64,000 nucleotides of DNA from Perognathus longimembris pacificus (GCF_023159225.1 NC_063174.1:36863691-36927690), one strand, 5' to 3'; shown: positions 41,065 through 56,431, numbered from the stretch's first letter. Program-made: numbers and translations. The notes: generated by a model not told the origin, from the sequence alone.

Positions 41065-41275
41065 CCCGTCCTGGGGCCTAGGGGCTGTCTCTGAGCTTCT
41101 GTGCTTAAGGCTAGTGCTCTATCTCTTAAGCCACAAATCTACTTCTGGCCTTTTTGTGGTTAATTGGAAATAAGAGTCTCACAGACTTTCCTGCCCAGGC
41201 TGGCTCTGAATTGTGATCCTCTGATATTAGCTTCCTGAGTAGCTAGGCTTATAGGCGTGAGCCCCCAGCATGGGC
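41065..41275 (-). repeat. B1-Geo composite SINE
   Basis: Reverse-strand diverged copy: TCCTGGGGCCTAGGGGC through CCTGAGTAGCTAGGCTTATA. Confidence 0.75.
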
Positions 41276-41892
41276 AATATTGCTTTTTTAAGAAGGCTTT
41301 TTTACTGCCACCTGCAGGGTAATTTTAGCAGTAAGCATTTAACCCTCCACTGAACTGTGGTACACATGGCACTCTTACACAGTGTGCAACCACAGTGGCT
41401 CTGGCTGAGACGTGTCAGGTGGGGATCCAGCCTGGTCTGGACACCAGGGAGGAGGCTGGAAGCCTTCCCTTTGCCCTGGCCACAAGCTGAATGTAAGGAC
41501 CTGGCCTAGCTCAGGCAAGAGGAGGAGGAGGAAGTGGGGAAGGGGCCCTGGGCATTTAAGGGAAGGGCCAGGAAGCAGTCACAAGTTGTGTGTCTTGGAA
41601 TATGGGCTCCTGTGGGGTCCTGGGAAGAGGCTAGGACCCGAGCACACTTCCTGTCTTGGAATCTGCTCTGCCATAAGGATAGAGGCACGGGAGGCCAGGC
41701 AGAGGCTGGGCTTTTCTGGCATCTTCAAGCGTCCTGGCCATGGCTCAGAGAGCATCCTATCCCCTGCTGGAGGGAGAAGGGCTTCACCATCCTTCCTCAC
41801 ACCCAAGGCCTGGGGCTGGAGTGCCCAGCGAGGATGGAGGAGATCAGCCAGAGTGTGGCAGGGGGAGTGGGCGAGGCCAAGGGTGAGCTCAC

Positions 41893-41975
41893 CTTCTGCG
41901 CACCGAGAAGGCGCGGCAGTGACATGAAACATGAGGTCACATGGCCTCCCCTCCGGCCTTAGCGGGCCTACATAT
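41893..41975 (-). pseudogene. Decayed alternative exon 8 (8b-like) of ACTN1
   Basis: Between exons 8 and 9 lies an 83-nt stretch that aligns along its length with the 86-nt exon 8 but is disabled. On the minus strand a good pyrimidine tract and TGCAG acceptor precede it, and it ends GCGCAGAAG followed by a consensus GTGAGC donor, like exon 8 (GCCCAGAAG). The last third, ...GCGCCTTCTCGGTGCGCAG, matches the codons of HAFSGAQ with one base missing. A TCATGTTTC triplet run would read Ser-Cys-Phe, the Cys variant seen in other actinin exon-8 forms. Net three bases are lost through separate indels, and in-frame TAG and TAA codons fall near the start in the frame set by exon 7. Splice sites have outlived the reading frame. 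Inclusion would truncate the protein, so it could act only as a poison exon. Confidence 0.8.
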
Positions 41976-42628
41976 CTGCACAGAGAAGGAAAAGAGGTTG
42001 AGAGGAGAAAGTAGCAGCACAGCACAGAGCAAACCCAAACAGCTGTAATGGGTGGGATGGACACAGAGAGGCGAGACAGACAGCAGAGAAGGGAAGGAGC
42101 AGAGAGAGGGGATGGCATGGGGGAAGGGAGGGAGATGAAGGAGAGAGACAGAATGGGGGCAGAGCCAAGGGTGGGGCAAGCTTCCCTTCATGCACTTCAA
42201 AAGATGACCAGTCGGACCCCTGTGGATGGTCACACGGATGCCATGCAGAACACGTGATAGGGCCTGCGGACTAAAGCTATGGCTGTTCTGTGGCCAGGGT
42301 GACACGATGCTTCTTCTGGGGTCCTGACTCAGAGCAGAGTCTGGAGGATGGACATTTGCTGCCCAAGCTAAGCTTGGTAATGAAAATGTTCCAGACTTCA
42401 AGGCATGTAGTGTGAACGGGGCCCTTATACAGTATAGAATCTGCACAACTGGGCTTTCACCTCAGGCCTCCCCGAGCACACCTGGACCGGGACACTTGTA
42501 GAACTCAAAGCTGCTCACCCCTCTCTCCTGTGCCTCACCCTCTGCCCCCCCGACTGGGGCTCCTGCTGGCTTACATCCCAGAACTCCAGTGACCCCATGG
42601 TCACTCCATGCGATACAGGAGGTTTCTA

Positions 42629-43243
<615 letters not shown>

Positions 43244-43464
43244 TCAGCTAGCCAGCCTGCTGACAGGAACATGGGATGTAGAGGGATACGGGAGAATAAG
43301 GGATGCTCTGCAGGGCAGCAGGCCCGCTTCTGACCCACGTTCAGTGGCAGGAGGGAAAAGGTCAGAGGGAGAAGGAAGGCTGCGGATTAGAAAAGACACA
43401 CAGAAGCTACCAGCCTAATGCCACAAGGGGGCCTTATTTGCCTCCTGCTTAAAACAACCCAAAA

Positions 43465-43680
43465 GTTGACCAAATACTGGTTGCTTGTGCCTGTAATCCT
43501 AGTGCCTCAGATGGCTGAGATCTGAGGATCTTAGTTCAAAGCCAGCCTGGGCAGGAAAGCCCACACCAGCTAAGGGACAACAGCCAGGCCTTGACTGCTG
43601 CCACAAAATCCTCAGTACTGGCATATGCAAGCGCACGTGCATGTACGTATGCGCGCGCACACACACACGCATACACACTT
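43465..43680 (+). repeat. B1-like SINE fragment and CG/CA tract
   Basis: B1-like half (ACTGGTTGCTTGTGCCTGTA) with only traces of a Geo half, followed by an alternating ACGTATGCGCGCGCACACAC-type run. Confidence 0.65.
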
Positions 43681-43814
43681 AAAAAACACAAAACCCACCT
43701 TTTTAGGTCAAGAGGGAGATTTGATTATGAACTAGAAGGTAGTCGTGGAGTGATTGCCATTTTGCTAGATGTGAAAACTGATTTCAAGATGTACCTATTT
43801 TTTATTATTACTTT

Positions 43815-44199
<385 letters not shown>

Positions 44200-44665
44200 C
44201 TAGAGGGAGAAGAGGAGAAAGCCATGATAAAGAGCAGGGCACCCCAGCTGGGGGTCACCAAGACTGGGTGGGGTTGCTGGGGTACTTCCTACCCATCACT
44301 TTCCTCCTTGAGTTTCCATTCTGGCAGAGAAATGAGGGAGGCATTGTGGCCTGCTGCTAGAATTGCTGAGAAATGCATGCTGGGAAGCAGGGCAACTATC
44401 TCTCCTGCCTTCTGATTTCAGTTCTGCTACCAGCCAGTGGGACTCAGTTTCCCCATCTGTAACTCAAGAGTTGAGCTGGAAGCTCTTAGGAGCTGGAGGA
44501 GGAGCCTCTGTTTCATGGCGTTTTTGAGCTCCTTCAAGCAGCCACAACCTTCTGACTACCGGTGCCTTGGCCGCCTTCTGGGGACTGGTGAGGATGTGGG
44601 GAAATGGAGATTCCTGCACCTCAGAATGTAATGTCAACAGGTAGGGGTAGAAAATGGTGTAGCTG

Positions 44666-44890
44666 GGGCTGGGAATATGGCCTAGTGGCAAGAGTGCTTG
44701 CCTCGTATACATGAAGCCCTGGGTTCAATTCCCCAGCACCACATATATAGATAGCTAAATGGCCAGAAGTGGCGCTGTGGCTCAAGCGGCAGAGTGCTAG
44801 CCTTGAGCAAAAAGAGAAGCCAGGGACAGTGCTCAGGCCCTGAGTCCAAGCCCCAGGACTGGCAAAAAAAAAAAAAAAGAAGAAAAGAAT
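44666..44890 (+). repeat. IDL-Geo SINE, antisense to ACTN1
   Basis: Dimer with 16-nt flanking duplication GAAAATGGTGTAGCTG (44650-44665 and 44891-44906). Confidence 0.95.
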
Positions 44891-44949
44891 GAAAATGGTG
44901 TAGCTGCTGTGGAGACCATTAGGACAGATCCTCAAAAGCCTAGACACAG

Positions 44950-45235
44950 GCCGAGCACAGTGGTTGCCCAAGCCTGCAACCACTCAGAAGGCAGAGATCC
45001 GGAGGATCACAATTTGGGGCCAGCAGGGCCTGGGCACTATCCCTTAGCTTTTGTTTGCTCAAGGCTGGTATTCTATCACTCGAGCCACAACTCTACTTTC
45101 AGATTTTGGGTGGTTAACTGGAGAGAAGAGTCTCAAAGACTTTCCTTCCCCAGCTGGCTTGGAACCAGGATCCACAGATGTCAGTCTCCTGAGAGCAGGG
45201 ATTACAGGTGTGAACCACCAGCGCCCAGCCAGCAA
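44950..45235. repeat. B1-like half (+) abutting a B1-Geo SINE (-)
   Basis: A plus-strand B1-like piece to about 45022 is interrupted by a reverse-strand Geo then B1 composite (CTGGGCACTATCCCTTAGC to GATTACAGGTGTGAACCACC). Confidence 0.65.
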
Positions 45236-47051
45236 ACAAGTTTTGTCAGCTCAGAACTCAGTTTTCCTGTGTGCTCAATACAAAGTAACAGAGGAATGAA
45301 TGCACACACTTGGGGTGTTTTCAGTAGGAAATGGTTCAAAATAGCGCAAGTGGGGGTCCTTCTGGGAAACTGATGGTAGCTAGGCTGATTTAAAAAAAAA
45401 TAGCACCCAGCAGTGAAGGTCATTTTCTATCAAGGGCCTGGCACAACAGAGGCAAGTGTGCAGGCCAAGTGTAGCCTGCCCACCCCCCTGCCAGGGCGGG
45501 AAGGAGGAACGTGCTAGTGGAAGGCCCCTGTCGGCTCTGGGAAGTTTTCCCAGTTCTCCAGGACCAAGTCTGTGCAGGGACTGTGCGGTGTGTCATGGGT
45601 GGTGCTGAACTGAGGAGAAGGGGAGAATGCCAAACGGGCAAACTGAGCAGAGAGGAAGAGGGGGGAGGGGGCACTAGCAGGGTACCAGACACTCCTGGAC
45701 TCCCATTTCCCAAAGGGTTGCAGCTCCTGTGGCCTCTAGAATAGGCAAGTGACTCCAGAGGCTCAGCCAGCACAGGTGCCACTTTCTAAGACACACCTGT
45801 CAGCCCACAGCATCAGCTTAACAGGAAGGAGGCACTGTGATGCTGTTTTACCCGCCCTGAGGGTTTGCTTTGGTCACACAACTCCAGGGCTTCTCAATCT
45901 GATTCTTCCCCCTTTGCAAAACAGCTAAGCTACTGGGCTGGGATCCTCCCTGTCCCTAGGTTAGCTTGAAGAAGGCTGGGTCTTGGTGTCCACACAGACT
46001 GGACCTAGACAGGTCACCAGCTCCTCTCCTTCTGTAACTGGGCAGAGGTCCAGGCCCCATGCTTCAGGTGGTCTGAGGATAGAAATCTGTCCCTTTCTTC
46101 CTCACCAGTTCTTGGTGGCAGCTTGCTTAACTACACTCCCCCAAATGGACGGATTGCTCAGCATGGATATCGTAACACCTTGCTCAGACACTGGTTAGTG
46201 AAAGGCCCTTCCCAGGGTGCAGACAGGCAGGCAGGCAGAGCCTGCACTGAGCACAGTGCCTTCCGGGCATCAACGGACAGTGCAGAAATGCAAGACCCCT
46301 CATTCCTAATAGTCTCCTTGCCACAAGGCCTGATCATGAACAGGTGACATTCGATTTCATTCCAAATCACCAACTGGGGGCTTGGGAGGGTTCAGATGCC
46401 CTTGCCATAGGTGCCCAGGGCATGGGTCTCCTGACCCTGGGATGGATGTGGGTACAGGCCAAGGTCCTTTAACTAGCGTGGAAGCCAAGAACTGCTCCAA
46501 GCTAGAAACAGCCCCCACCTCCTCATCACTCTCCCCATTTCATACTTGCTGAAGAAAAGCACCTAGTAGTGCCATGCCAACAGCACAAAGGAACTTATCA
46601 ACATGGTGTACACCTGCAGTCCCAGCTACTCAGCAGCTGTGGCAAGATAACATAACACCTTGAGCCCAAGAGATCAAAGAGCAGTAATGGCTGCGTAGCC
46701 AGAAGCATCTCAAAGACACAAATGTAACCCAGCAGCAACCAAGGAAATAGAACCTAGGGATGGGATACCCTGCCTGAAACTGCGCAGCAGGGCTGGGTCA
46801 AGACTGGGATAAATGTCTCCCAGGAGATGCAATGTTCAAAATCATGTAGATAAAATCTCCATCCTATGAAGCCAGAAATAATAGAAGAGAGAAGTATCAT
46901 GCAGCCTGCCATCACACTAAGGATGCTTCTAGATAGGGCTTTGTCTGGGTGGCTTGTGGGTCCAATACCCCTCAGGCTGGACTTTCCTGCCCTCCCCCAG
47001 TCTACCCCACCCACTAGAGACCTGGCGAGGTGGAGCTGGAGGCCCACATAC

Positions 47052-47130
47052 CTTCCGCAGCTTCCCATAGTCAATCAGTTCTGGCCGGTGTCGGTGAATC
47101 AAGGCACAGAAGCCAAGGCCATCCTTCCAG
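47052..47130 (-). CDS. ACTN1: ACTN1 exon 6: calponin-homology domain 2
   Basis: The 79-nt exon encodes residues 172-198 ([20 protein letters not shown] then YGKLRK). It contains the hallmark CH-domain D-G-x-x-F-C-A-L-I-H motif. The acceptor is CTGGCAG and the donor GTATGT. It keeps frame with exon 7, which begins with Asp-Asp-Pro. Confidence 0.97.
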
Positions 47131-47503
47131 CTGCCAGAGAAGCGGGAAAACGAACAGAGTACACTAGTGAGACCCAGGGCAGTGGGAGGAGGCAGCCCAG
47201 CACCAACCAAGGGCACAGTGGCAAGATGCAGCCTCTTATATCCCACAGATGATTCCCTAACTCCATGGAGCGGGATTTAGAAGACAGGATAAAAGGGCTA
47301 TTTCTGCCTGCCACACTCCTAGGCACTGAGGTCAAGCCTTGGATGGGCTTGGCAAGTTGAGATGAACCAGGAACATCCATCTTTCCCCACACCAAGCCTA
47401 TGGTCACTTTCTCCCTGTGAGGGCCCAATGCTGATCTTGACCATCCAGACAAGGGGCCTGGAGGAGGCTGCAGGAGGCTGCACGAGCCCTGGCCCTGCAC
47501 TCA

Positions 47504-49636
<2,133 letters not shown>

Positions 49637-49757
49637 CTACATGAGTGAGGATGGATTGCAGGAGGTCAGAATTAACATCCCCAGGGTTCCCGCATCTGTC
49701 CACCCACACCTAGAACTCCAAACCCACTGAGCTCCACCCAGCCTGCAGAGGAAAGGC

Positions 49758-49862
49758 TAGGTTTTTATTCTTATTTATTTTTGTGCTGAGGGTGGAACAC
49801 AGGGCCTTGAACATCCCGAGTACACGCTCTCTACCTTTGAGCCATCCTACCACTCAATCCCT
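49758..49862 (-). repeat. ID-like monomer, diverged
   Basis: Reverse-strand CACAGGGCCTTGAACATCCC and TTTGAGCCATCCTACCACTC resemble an ID-type monomer without Geo. Confidence 0.45.
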
Positions 49863-50718
49863 AAGAGGAACAGACAGATGCTAGGAAAGAAGTCTATCTG
49901 AAGCCATAGAGAAGAGGGGCCTTACTCTCTGAACTGTGTCACCAGCCTGACAGACGAGAGTGGCTAGATTTCTAAGCCATAGCCGGACGTTTGGGCAACT
50001 CCATGAGCTGAGTCCTAGACAATCACTGCCCTCAGAGCAGCCGTACACATAGAGAGCCCCAAACATGACAGTTCTATAAAATGCATCATCTCGAATGGCC
50101 CGCCAACTCACCAATCACCTCCCTTAGACCATTAGTAAGGTGCTAAATAGAATTTTATTTTTGAATTATACATCAGGTTCTTCACTCCGAAACCTGTTCT
50201 TTGGTCCAAGCAATCATTTTTAAACTCATAAATGCTATAAGTTCTATTGAGCTTTTCTTCTTTTTAATACCAGGCCTAGAAGCACAAATAGAAACATAAA
50301 TCAGTTCTGTTTTTAAGGAACTTAAGACACAAAGCTCGCTATGAGGTGGTTGGACAGGGAGATTCCTTAGGAGACCGGGGAAAGCTGGCCTAGCACAAGG
50401 TGCCCTCAGTTGAGAGTAAAAAACCAAGGAATGTCTCATTTTTCCCTTTTTAGGGAAGATCCAGTAGAACCTGAGAGGGGTCATTTCCACATCCACAGGG
50501 GTCCTTAATCATGGAGATTCCCATGAGGAAAGGATCCTGGTCCCTTTCTCGAAAGCTAGGGCAGAACAGCACACAGCTCTACAGCCAACAAGTTTCAAAG
50601 TACAGAGCAACTTCCCGCAAGCAGCAGCTCCACGGAGTCTGCCTGTGAGTGGCTGGCAAAGGAAGACTGGGACATCAGAAGGAGAGAGGGTTTCCGGCTA
50701 ACAGAGCCCCAGGCACTG

Positions 50719-50757
50719 GGGCGGGGGTGGGGGTGGGGGGGTGAGGGGTGGGGGGCA
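50719..50757 (+). repeat. G-rich tract
   Basis: GGGGCGGGGGTGGGGGTGGG followed by further G-runs; quadruplex potential on the plus strand and i-motif potential in the ACTN1 sense strand. Confidence 0.9.
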
Positions 50758-50827
50758 TGACTCCATGCTGTAAAGCTTGGGTTAGAAAGATGTAGACAGC
50801 TACATTCAGCATTCAACCATTTTCATT

Positions 50828-51010
50828 CAGTCAAGCATAGTGCTTCACATCTGTAATTCTAGCTATATAGGAGGCTGAGGTAGGAGGATCACAGTCTGAG
50901 GCTGGCCCCAGAGAAAAAGTGCAGAACACTACCTGAAACACAAACTGAGAGTGTGGCTCAAGTTGCAAAGTATCTGCCTAGAAAGCAGAGGCCTTATGGC
51001 CAAAACCCAT
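50828..51010 (+). repeat. B1-like SINE with diverged right half
   Basis: AGTGCTTCACATCTGTAATT head; the right half keeps GTGTGGCTCAAGTTGC. Confidence 0.6.
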
Positions 51011-51248
51011 CGGTTCATAAAGCAACGATACTTTCAGCTACAGCTTCCAATCTGTAGCACTTAAGAGTTTGAAGTGATACGAAAAAGTCTCCGTTCTCAG
51101 AAGGTAAATAGGCAACAGACACAAATATCACAGAACATGAAATATAAATAACCAATCCATAAGCATGTTCAATCTTGTTTGGAATCAAAAAAATAAGAGA
51201 TTATTTTCCCAGTGATTAAATTTGCAAAGTTAAAAAAAAATCAAAAAC

Positions 51249-51475
51249 GGCTGGGGATATGGCCTAGTGGCAAGAGCACTTGCCTCGTATACATGAAGCC
51301 CTCAGTTCGATTCCCCAGCACCACATATACAGAAAATGGCCAGAAGTGGCGCTGTGGCTCAAGTGGCAGAGTGCTAGCCTTGAGCAAAAAGAAGCCAGGG
51401 ACAGTGCTCAGGCCCTGAGTCCAAGGCCCAGGACTGGCAAAAAATAAATAAATAAATAAAAATAAAAATAAAAAA
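51249..51475 (+). repeat. IDL-Geo SINE, antisense to ACTN1
   Basis: Dimer with an (AAAT)n tail and flanking AAAAACGG copies. Confidence 0.93.
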
Positions 51476-51569
51476 CGGACACGGGTCTTAGTACTTGAAG
51501 GACTTACAGCTAGAAGCATAAATTGGCTTTGTACTTTTTTTCTTTTGTTTTTTGATTTGTTGGTGCAGG

Positions 51570-51700
51570 CCCGGATGCTTGAATTCAGGGCACTGAGCTT
51601 CTGTGCTTAAGGCTGGTGGTGCTCTCCCCCTCGGAGCCACAGCTCCATTTCTGGCTTCTGGGTGGTTAGTTGGAGATCAGAGTCTCATGGACTTTCCTGC
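51570..51700 (-). repeat. B1-Geo composite SINE, partial
   Basis: Reverse-strand GGGCACTGAGCTTCTGTGC through CATGGACTTTCCTGCCCAGG; the B1 5' end is missing. Confidence 0.65.
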
Positions 51701-53531
51701 CCAGGCTGTGTGCGTTCTGTCCCCTTCTAGAATGCCAGCTCCACAAGGTCAGGACTTTTTCCTGGTTCACGCCACTGCCGAGCACCCAGTGCCGCGCCTC
51801 ACACTGGGGACACGCTCCTCCCACGTTTGCTGAGTGAGTGAATGAGTGAATGAATGACTCAACCTGGCAGGCATGTTCAGGGGCCCCCAGGAACACAGTG
51901 GGGCCCCCTACAGCAGGCCCAGGCATGGGGCAGAGCGTCGATACCTGCAAACAGAATGCACCCAGCCAACGCTGCTGTCATGAGTCTTTAATGGCTTGGA
52001 AAAAAAATCTTAACAATGACATTTTATGGACAGCATTTCAACTGGAGGAACCTCTTTAACTGGGGCTCAGCCTTTCTGAGGGGGGCTGTAGTAATGGTCC
52101 CCTCTGCCTCATTCCTTGGTGAAGGCCAAACATTTCAAATTCCCTCTGGCCACGGAAGCTCGGGGCCTGCAGATCTGCTCACCCCAGAAGCTTCTTTGGG
52201 GAATCCTTGTTACTCCTCTCTCCTTTTCCAGAGACTCCCCCCCCCCCCAACCTCCAGCGATTTCTGCAAGTCCTTGGGTACAACAAAGAAGCGATGCAGG
52301 AAAGAGACGCACCAAGAACAAATGGGGTGCTTTCAATTAAGAGCTCCCATCTTACCTGACTCCCATCCCACCCTGGGGCAGGGAACCCTCCTGAAGGGAG
52401 TCCCTCCAAACAGATGTTTTCTAAAGATCACTATGTTTACACCACAGACTCCAAACTCACAGGCAGCTCTGTCGGGGAAGGCTGGGCCCAAACAGAAGGT
52501 TCTAAAGGCCATACCTGGGGGCCTTGGACAAAACCACAGGGAAATGAACAAGGTCTGCTACAGATGTGGGAATAAACATCACCATTCATTGTGTAGAGGA
52601 GCTACACTGTGGGGACCTCCTCCCCCGCCTCCAGGGACTCCATCATCTGCCCGGGGTTCAAAATAGAATGCACGATGTACAGAGAGGTCACGTGATGGAA
52701 ACAGGAACCCCAGAAACCACCCCCTCCCACACCTCTGCATGGGTTACTGCACCTACTATTTGCTCCCCTCTAGATGCCTAATGATTGACATGACCTCTAG
52801 GCTCTTGGTACCCAGACAGTAAGCTTTCCCTGCCTACAGATCTTCTCCTGGTTAAACCCTAACAATCTATCACTCAAGCCTCCAAGCCTCCAAGTCTAAA
52901 CATTCTAGAACCAAGTATCATAGGAGAAATCTCAGGGATGTAATTCAACCTCAGGATGTTTGTAATAAGTGTCTTGGCTCCAACCTCTACCTGGACACCT
53001 TCAGGGATAGGGCCGGCATCACCTTCCTACAGCATGGGTTCTATTCCCCAAGGCTCAAGATGTTGTCTAGCTGGCCCATAGGGTGTCCCTGTCAGCCTGG
53101 CTCTGTCCTTTAGGTTCATGCAGAGTTCACTTGCACATCACATGATAGTCTTCTGATGCTGGAGCAGGGAAGAGCTGCTCTGGAGGGCCTCAGACACAAT
53201 GGCTCCCAGGAAAGGAAATGGAACATCTTAGTTTAGGTCTTGGTAAGGAGGACCAGGAAAGAGCATCAGATCAGAACACAAGACACAGGACTGAACCCCA
53301 AACGTCCAGTGTCCAGCATGGCAGAGATAGAAATCAGTGCTCCCACCAGATATCTGCTACTGAGAGCAAGGCAGAGCCCTGGCCTGCATCCACTAGGAGC
53401 TGGGCAGGTTTGGTCAGGGCCCCAACGGGAGGCAGCAAAGACCAGCAATGTGGAAAGAAGTTCAGCTGTGTAACCTGAATGTGGGCATTCGAGCTATCTC
53501 TGTCTGATGAAGAGTCTGACATTCACTGGGC

Positions 53532-53631
53532 CCTAGTGTCTCACACCTGTAATCCCAACTACTCAGGAGGCTGAGATCTGAGGATCTCAGCACATGCAGG
53601 AAACTCTTATGAGATTCTTATCTCCAATTAA

Positions 53632-53680
<49 letters not shown>

Positions 53681-53783
53681 CTGGAAATGGAGCTGTGGCT
53701 CAAGTGGTAGAGTGCTAGCTTTGAGCAAAGAAGCTCAGGAGCAATGCTCAAGTCCTGACTTCAAGCCCCAGATGGGCTAAACA
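53532..53783 (+). repeat. B1-Geo composite SINE with (CA)n at the monomer junction
   Basis: B1-like half to CTCCAATTAATC, then about 22 CA units (53633-53678), then a Geo half (GAGCTGTGGCTCAAGTGG). Confidence 0.9.
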
Positions 53784-54557
53784 AATAAATAAATGGACGT
53801 GTTTATTTTAGTTGCCCATTTTGTCCTTCCTACAATCCTGGATGACTGACTTCTTTGGAAAAGCTGGAAGATGGTATAACAGAATAAAGTTACTTCCACA
53901 GAGCGCCTGTCATGGCTACAGGACAAGCCTCCCTGAGCTCTCCAAAGTCCCCACCCAGCCCACTTGATACACCTTCTCCTCCTTCTGCCCTGGTGGGCAT
54001 CTGAATTGGCACCAGAGCCCAGTGCTATTTTCCTTGGCTTCTCCTGCCTAAAAATGCCTGCCAAGTCTTTATTCCTCTCCACCAGAACACATTGTACTTT
54101 TCTTCTTAAGAGGCGGAGAATGTTTTCCCACTCACAAAGCAGAGGACTGAGCTGCATGCAAGGAGATGGGGCCACAGCGTGCTGGATATGTGGCCTCTGC
54201 CCCAAAGAAGCTCACAACTACAGGGGAAAGGGAGGGGTTTAAGGAATAGCCCATGGCCTTCTCAAGTACTAGGGTCAGCCAACTTATTTAACAAGAAAAA
54301 CCTTTTGGCTTTGAGAGCCATATGGTCTCTGCAGCACCTGTTGAACTCAGCCACCAAGACCCGGAAGCAGCCACAGATGATATGTAAATGACTGGGCGTG
54401 GCCATGCTCCAATGCTTTACAAAAAGCAATGCAAGCTAAATTCCACCTCACACACTGTAGTTGGCACACCTTTTGGTGCCAGTTTCTCAATGTAATGGAT
54501 TGGCATCAACTCCACAGCTGCTAGGCTGGAGGGGACTCTAAAGATCATCCAGAAGAG

Positions 54558-54761
54558 GGCTGGGGATATGGCCTAGTGGCAAGAGTGCCTGCCTCATATA
54601 CATGAGGCCCTGGGTTCGATTCCCCAGCACCACATATACAGAAAATGGCCAGAAGTGGCGCTGTGGCTCAGGCGGCAGAGTGCTAGCCTTGAGCGGGAAG
54701 AAGCCAGGGACAGTGCTTAGGCCCAGAGTCCAAGCCCCAGGACTGGCCAAAAAAAAAAAAA
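54558..54761 (+). repeat. IDL-Geo SINE, antisense to ACTN1, long target-site duplication
   Basis: Dimer flanked by the 17-nt repeat AAGATCATCCAGAAGAG (54541-54557 and 54762-54778). Confidence 0.96.
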
Positions 54762-55194
54762 AAGATCATCCAGAAGAGAGCTCTGCCACTGCAGACCTCG
54801 GTGCTGCCCAAGGACAGATCACTCTGGAATTTCTCAGAACTAGATCTGAGTGTGCTGTGGCTTGGCCACTTAAGGAACAGATGTAATCTCTGATTAAGGG
54901 AGATTACTGGCTGGAGGACCATAGTACCATACTTCCCAGAGCAAGCCAGCAAGCACTCAGTCCTCAGTGCTCTATCATGAAAATGAATGAATGAATGGTG
55001 CCATATCTATCTTTCCATCTCTGGCCTTGCACAGTGGGTGCCCAATAAATACACGGTAAGTGCACAGCTCACATTAATAAAGAGGCCTATTTAGAGTATT
55101 AACCCTCCAGACACACCATAATCTTCACTAATGAAGATTGTACATACTACCTTCATATGTGTGTGTATGCGCACACACACATGCACACATGCTG

Positions 55195-55505
55195 GTAGTG
55201 GGGCCTAAATTTAGGACCTCACACTCTCACTTGGCTTTTTCACACAAAGCTGGCATTTGTACCACTTGAGCCACAGCTCCACTTGTGTTTTTGTTTGTTT
55301 TTTTGTTTTTACTGGTCCTGAGGCTTGAACACTGGGCCTGGCTGCTGTTCCACACTTGCCATGGTTCCATTTCTGGCTTTTTGCTGTTACTTGGAAATAA
55401 AGAGTCTCACAGAATTTTCTATGCAGGCTGGATTTTGAATGGTGATCCTCACATCTCAGCCTCCTGAGTAGCTAGGATTACAGGCATGAGCCACAGTGCT
55501 TGGCT
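55195..55505 (-). repeat. Two B1-Geo type SINE copies
   Basis: A partial Geo end (55195-55290) is followed by a fuller reverse-strand copy (55310-55505) ending GCTAGGATTACAGGCATGAG. Confidence 0.75.
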
Positions 55506-55612
55506 CCTTTTTCAGTTGTTAAGAGCATGCTGACACTAGGTTTGAGAATCATAGTTTAAGGCCAAACATGCAAAAAGGTTAGTATGATCACTGTATCTCA
55601 ACTAACAAGCTA

Positions 55613-55790
55613 GATTAGGCATAGTGGTGCATGTGTGTAATCCTAGCTACACAGAAGCTAGAGGTAGGAGAATGGGGGTCTGACACCAGCTCAGACAAGA
55701 ATCTTAAATTAAGACCCTGTCTGAAAAATAACAAAAGTAGAAAGGTGTGGGGGTGTGGTCAAGTAGTAGAAGGCCTGAGTTTAAACCCTT
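55613..55790 (+). repeat. B1-like SINE, diverged
   Basis: GGTGCATGTGTGTAATCCTA head with a degraded right half containing AAGTAGTAGAAGGCCTGAG. Confidence 0.55.
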
Positions 55791-55966
55791 GTCACTGTGA
55801 CAACAGCAGTATCCCAGGGTCTGTGGAGCTTTGGGGGGCCCCACTGGCTTCCACTCAGCCCCAGAACGCTCCCCTCCATAGAAAAGGGCAGTCTCATGGC
55901 AGGTAAGGAAGGCAACCCTCCATAGTGCAAGATTCTATACTGCGAGAGACTGGAAGGAAAATGCTA

Positions 55967-56206
<240 letters not shown>

Positions 56207-56431
56207 TCAGATCAAAGGGAAGAAAAGAGAGGTGAGATACAACCATGGCTCTTTCGCTACACCCCACCCAAGGTGCACCTCAGATGTGTGCGCACATGCA
56301 TGCCCCTCAGTTGCTGGGGAATGTCACCCTGGTAGGGAAAGCGAGGGAGGCACAGTCCACCCCACTCCCTCTCGTCCAGGGTCAGGTCCAAAGCTGCACA
56401 CACATTCACTCAATGCTTATTTGTTTACTCT

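Larger units (their letters stand above)
44200..47051 (-). other. ACTN1 intron 6
   Basis: 2.85 kb holding one IDL-Geo SINE (44666-44890) and back-to-back B1-type SINEs (44950-45235); 45240-46600 and 46700-47050 look unique. Confidence 0.8.

Noticed and set aside
41535..41600. Possible internal promoter near CATTTAAGGG in intron 8
   Set aside because: An isolated TATA-like word with no CpG enrichment, initiator or following coding exon.
52016..52666. Long plus-strand open frame of 216 codons in intron 3
   Set aside because: Composition is intronic, there is no recognisable domain or start context and it lies antisense in unique intron sequence; long chance frames are expected at this GC content.
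53633..53678. CRISPR-like repeats or other prokaryotic features
   Set aside because: Repeats are CA dinucleotides and SINEs in a spliced vertebrate gene; no spacer structure exists.
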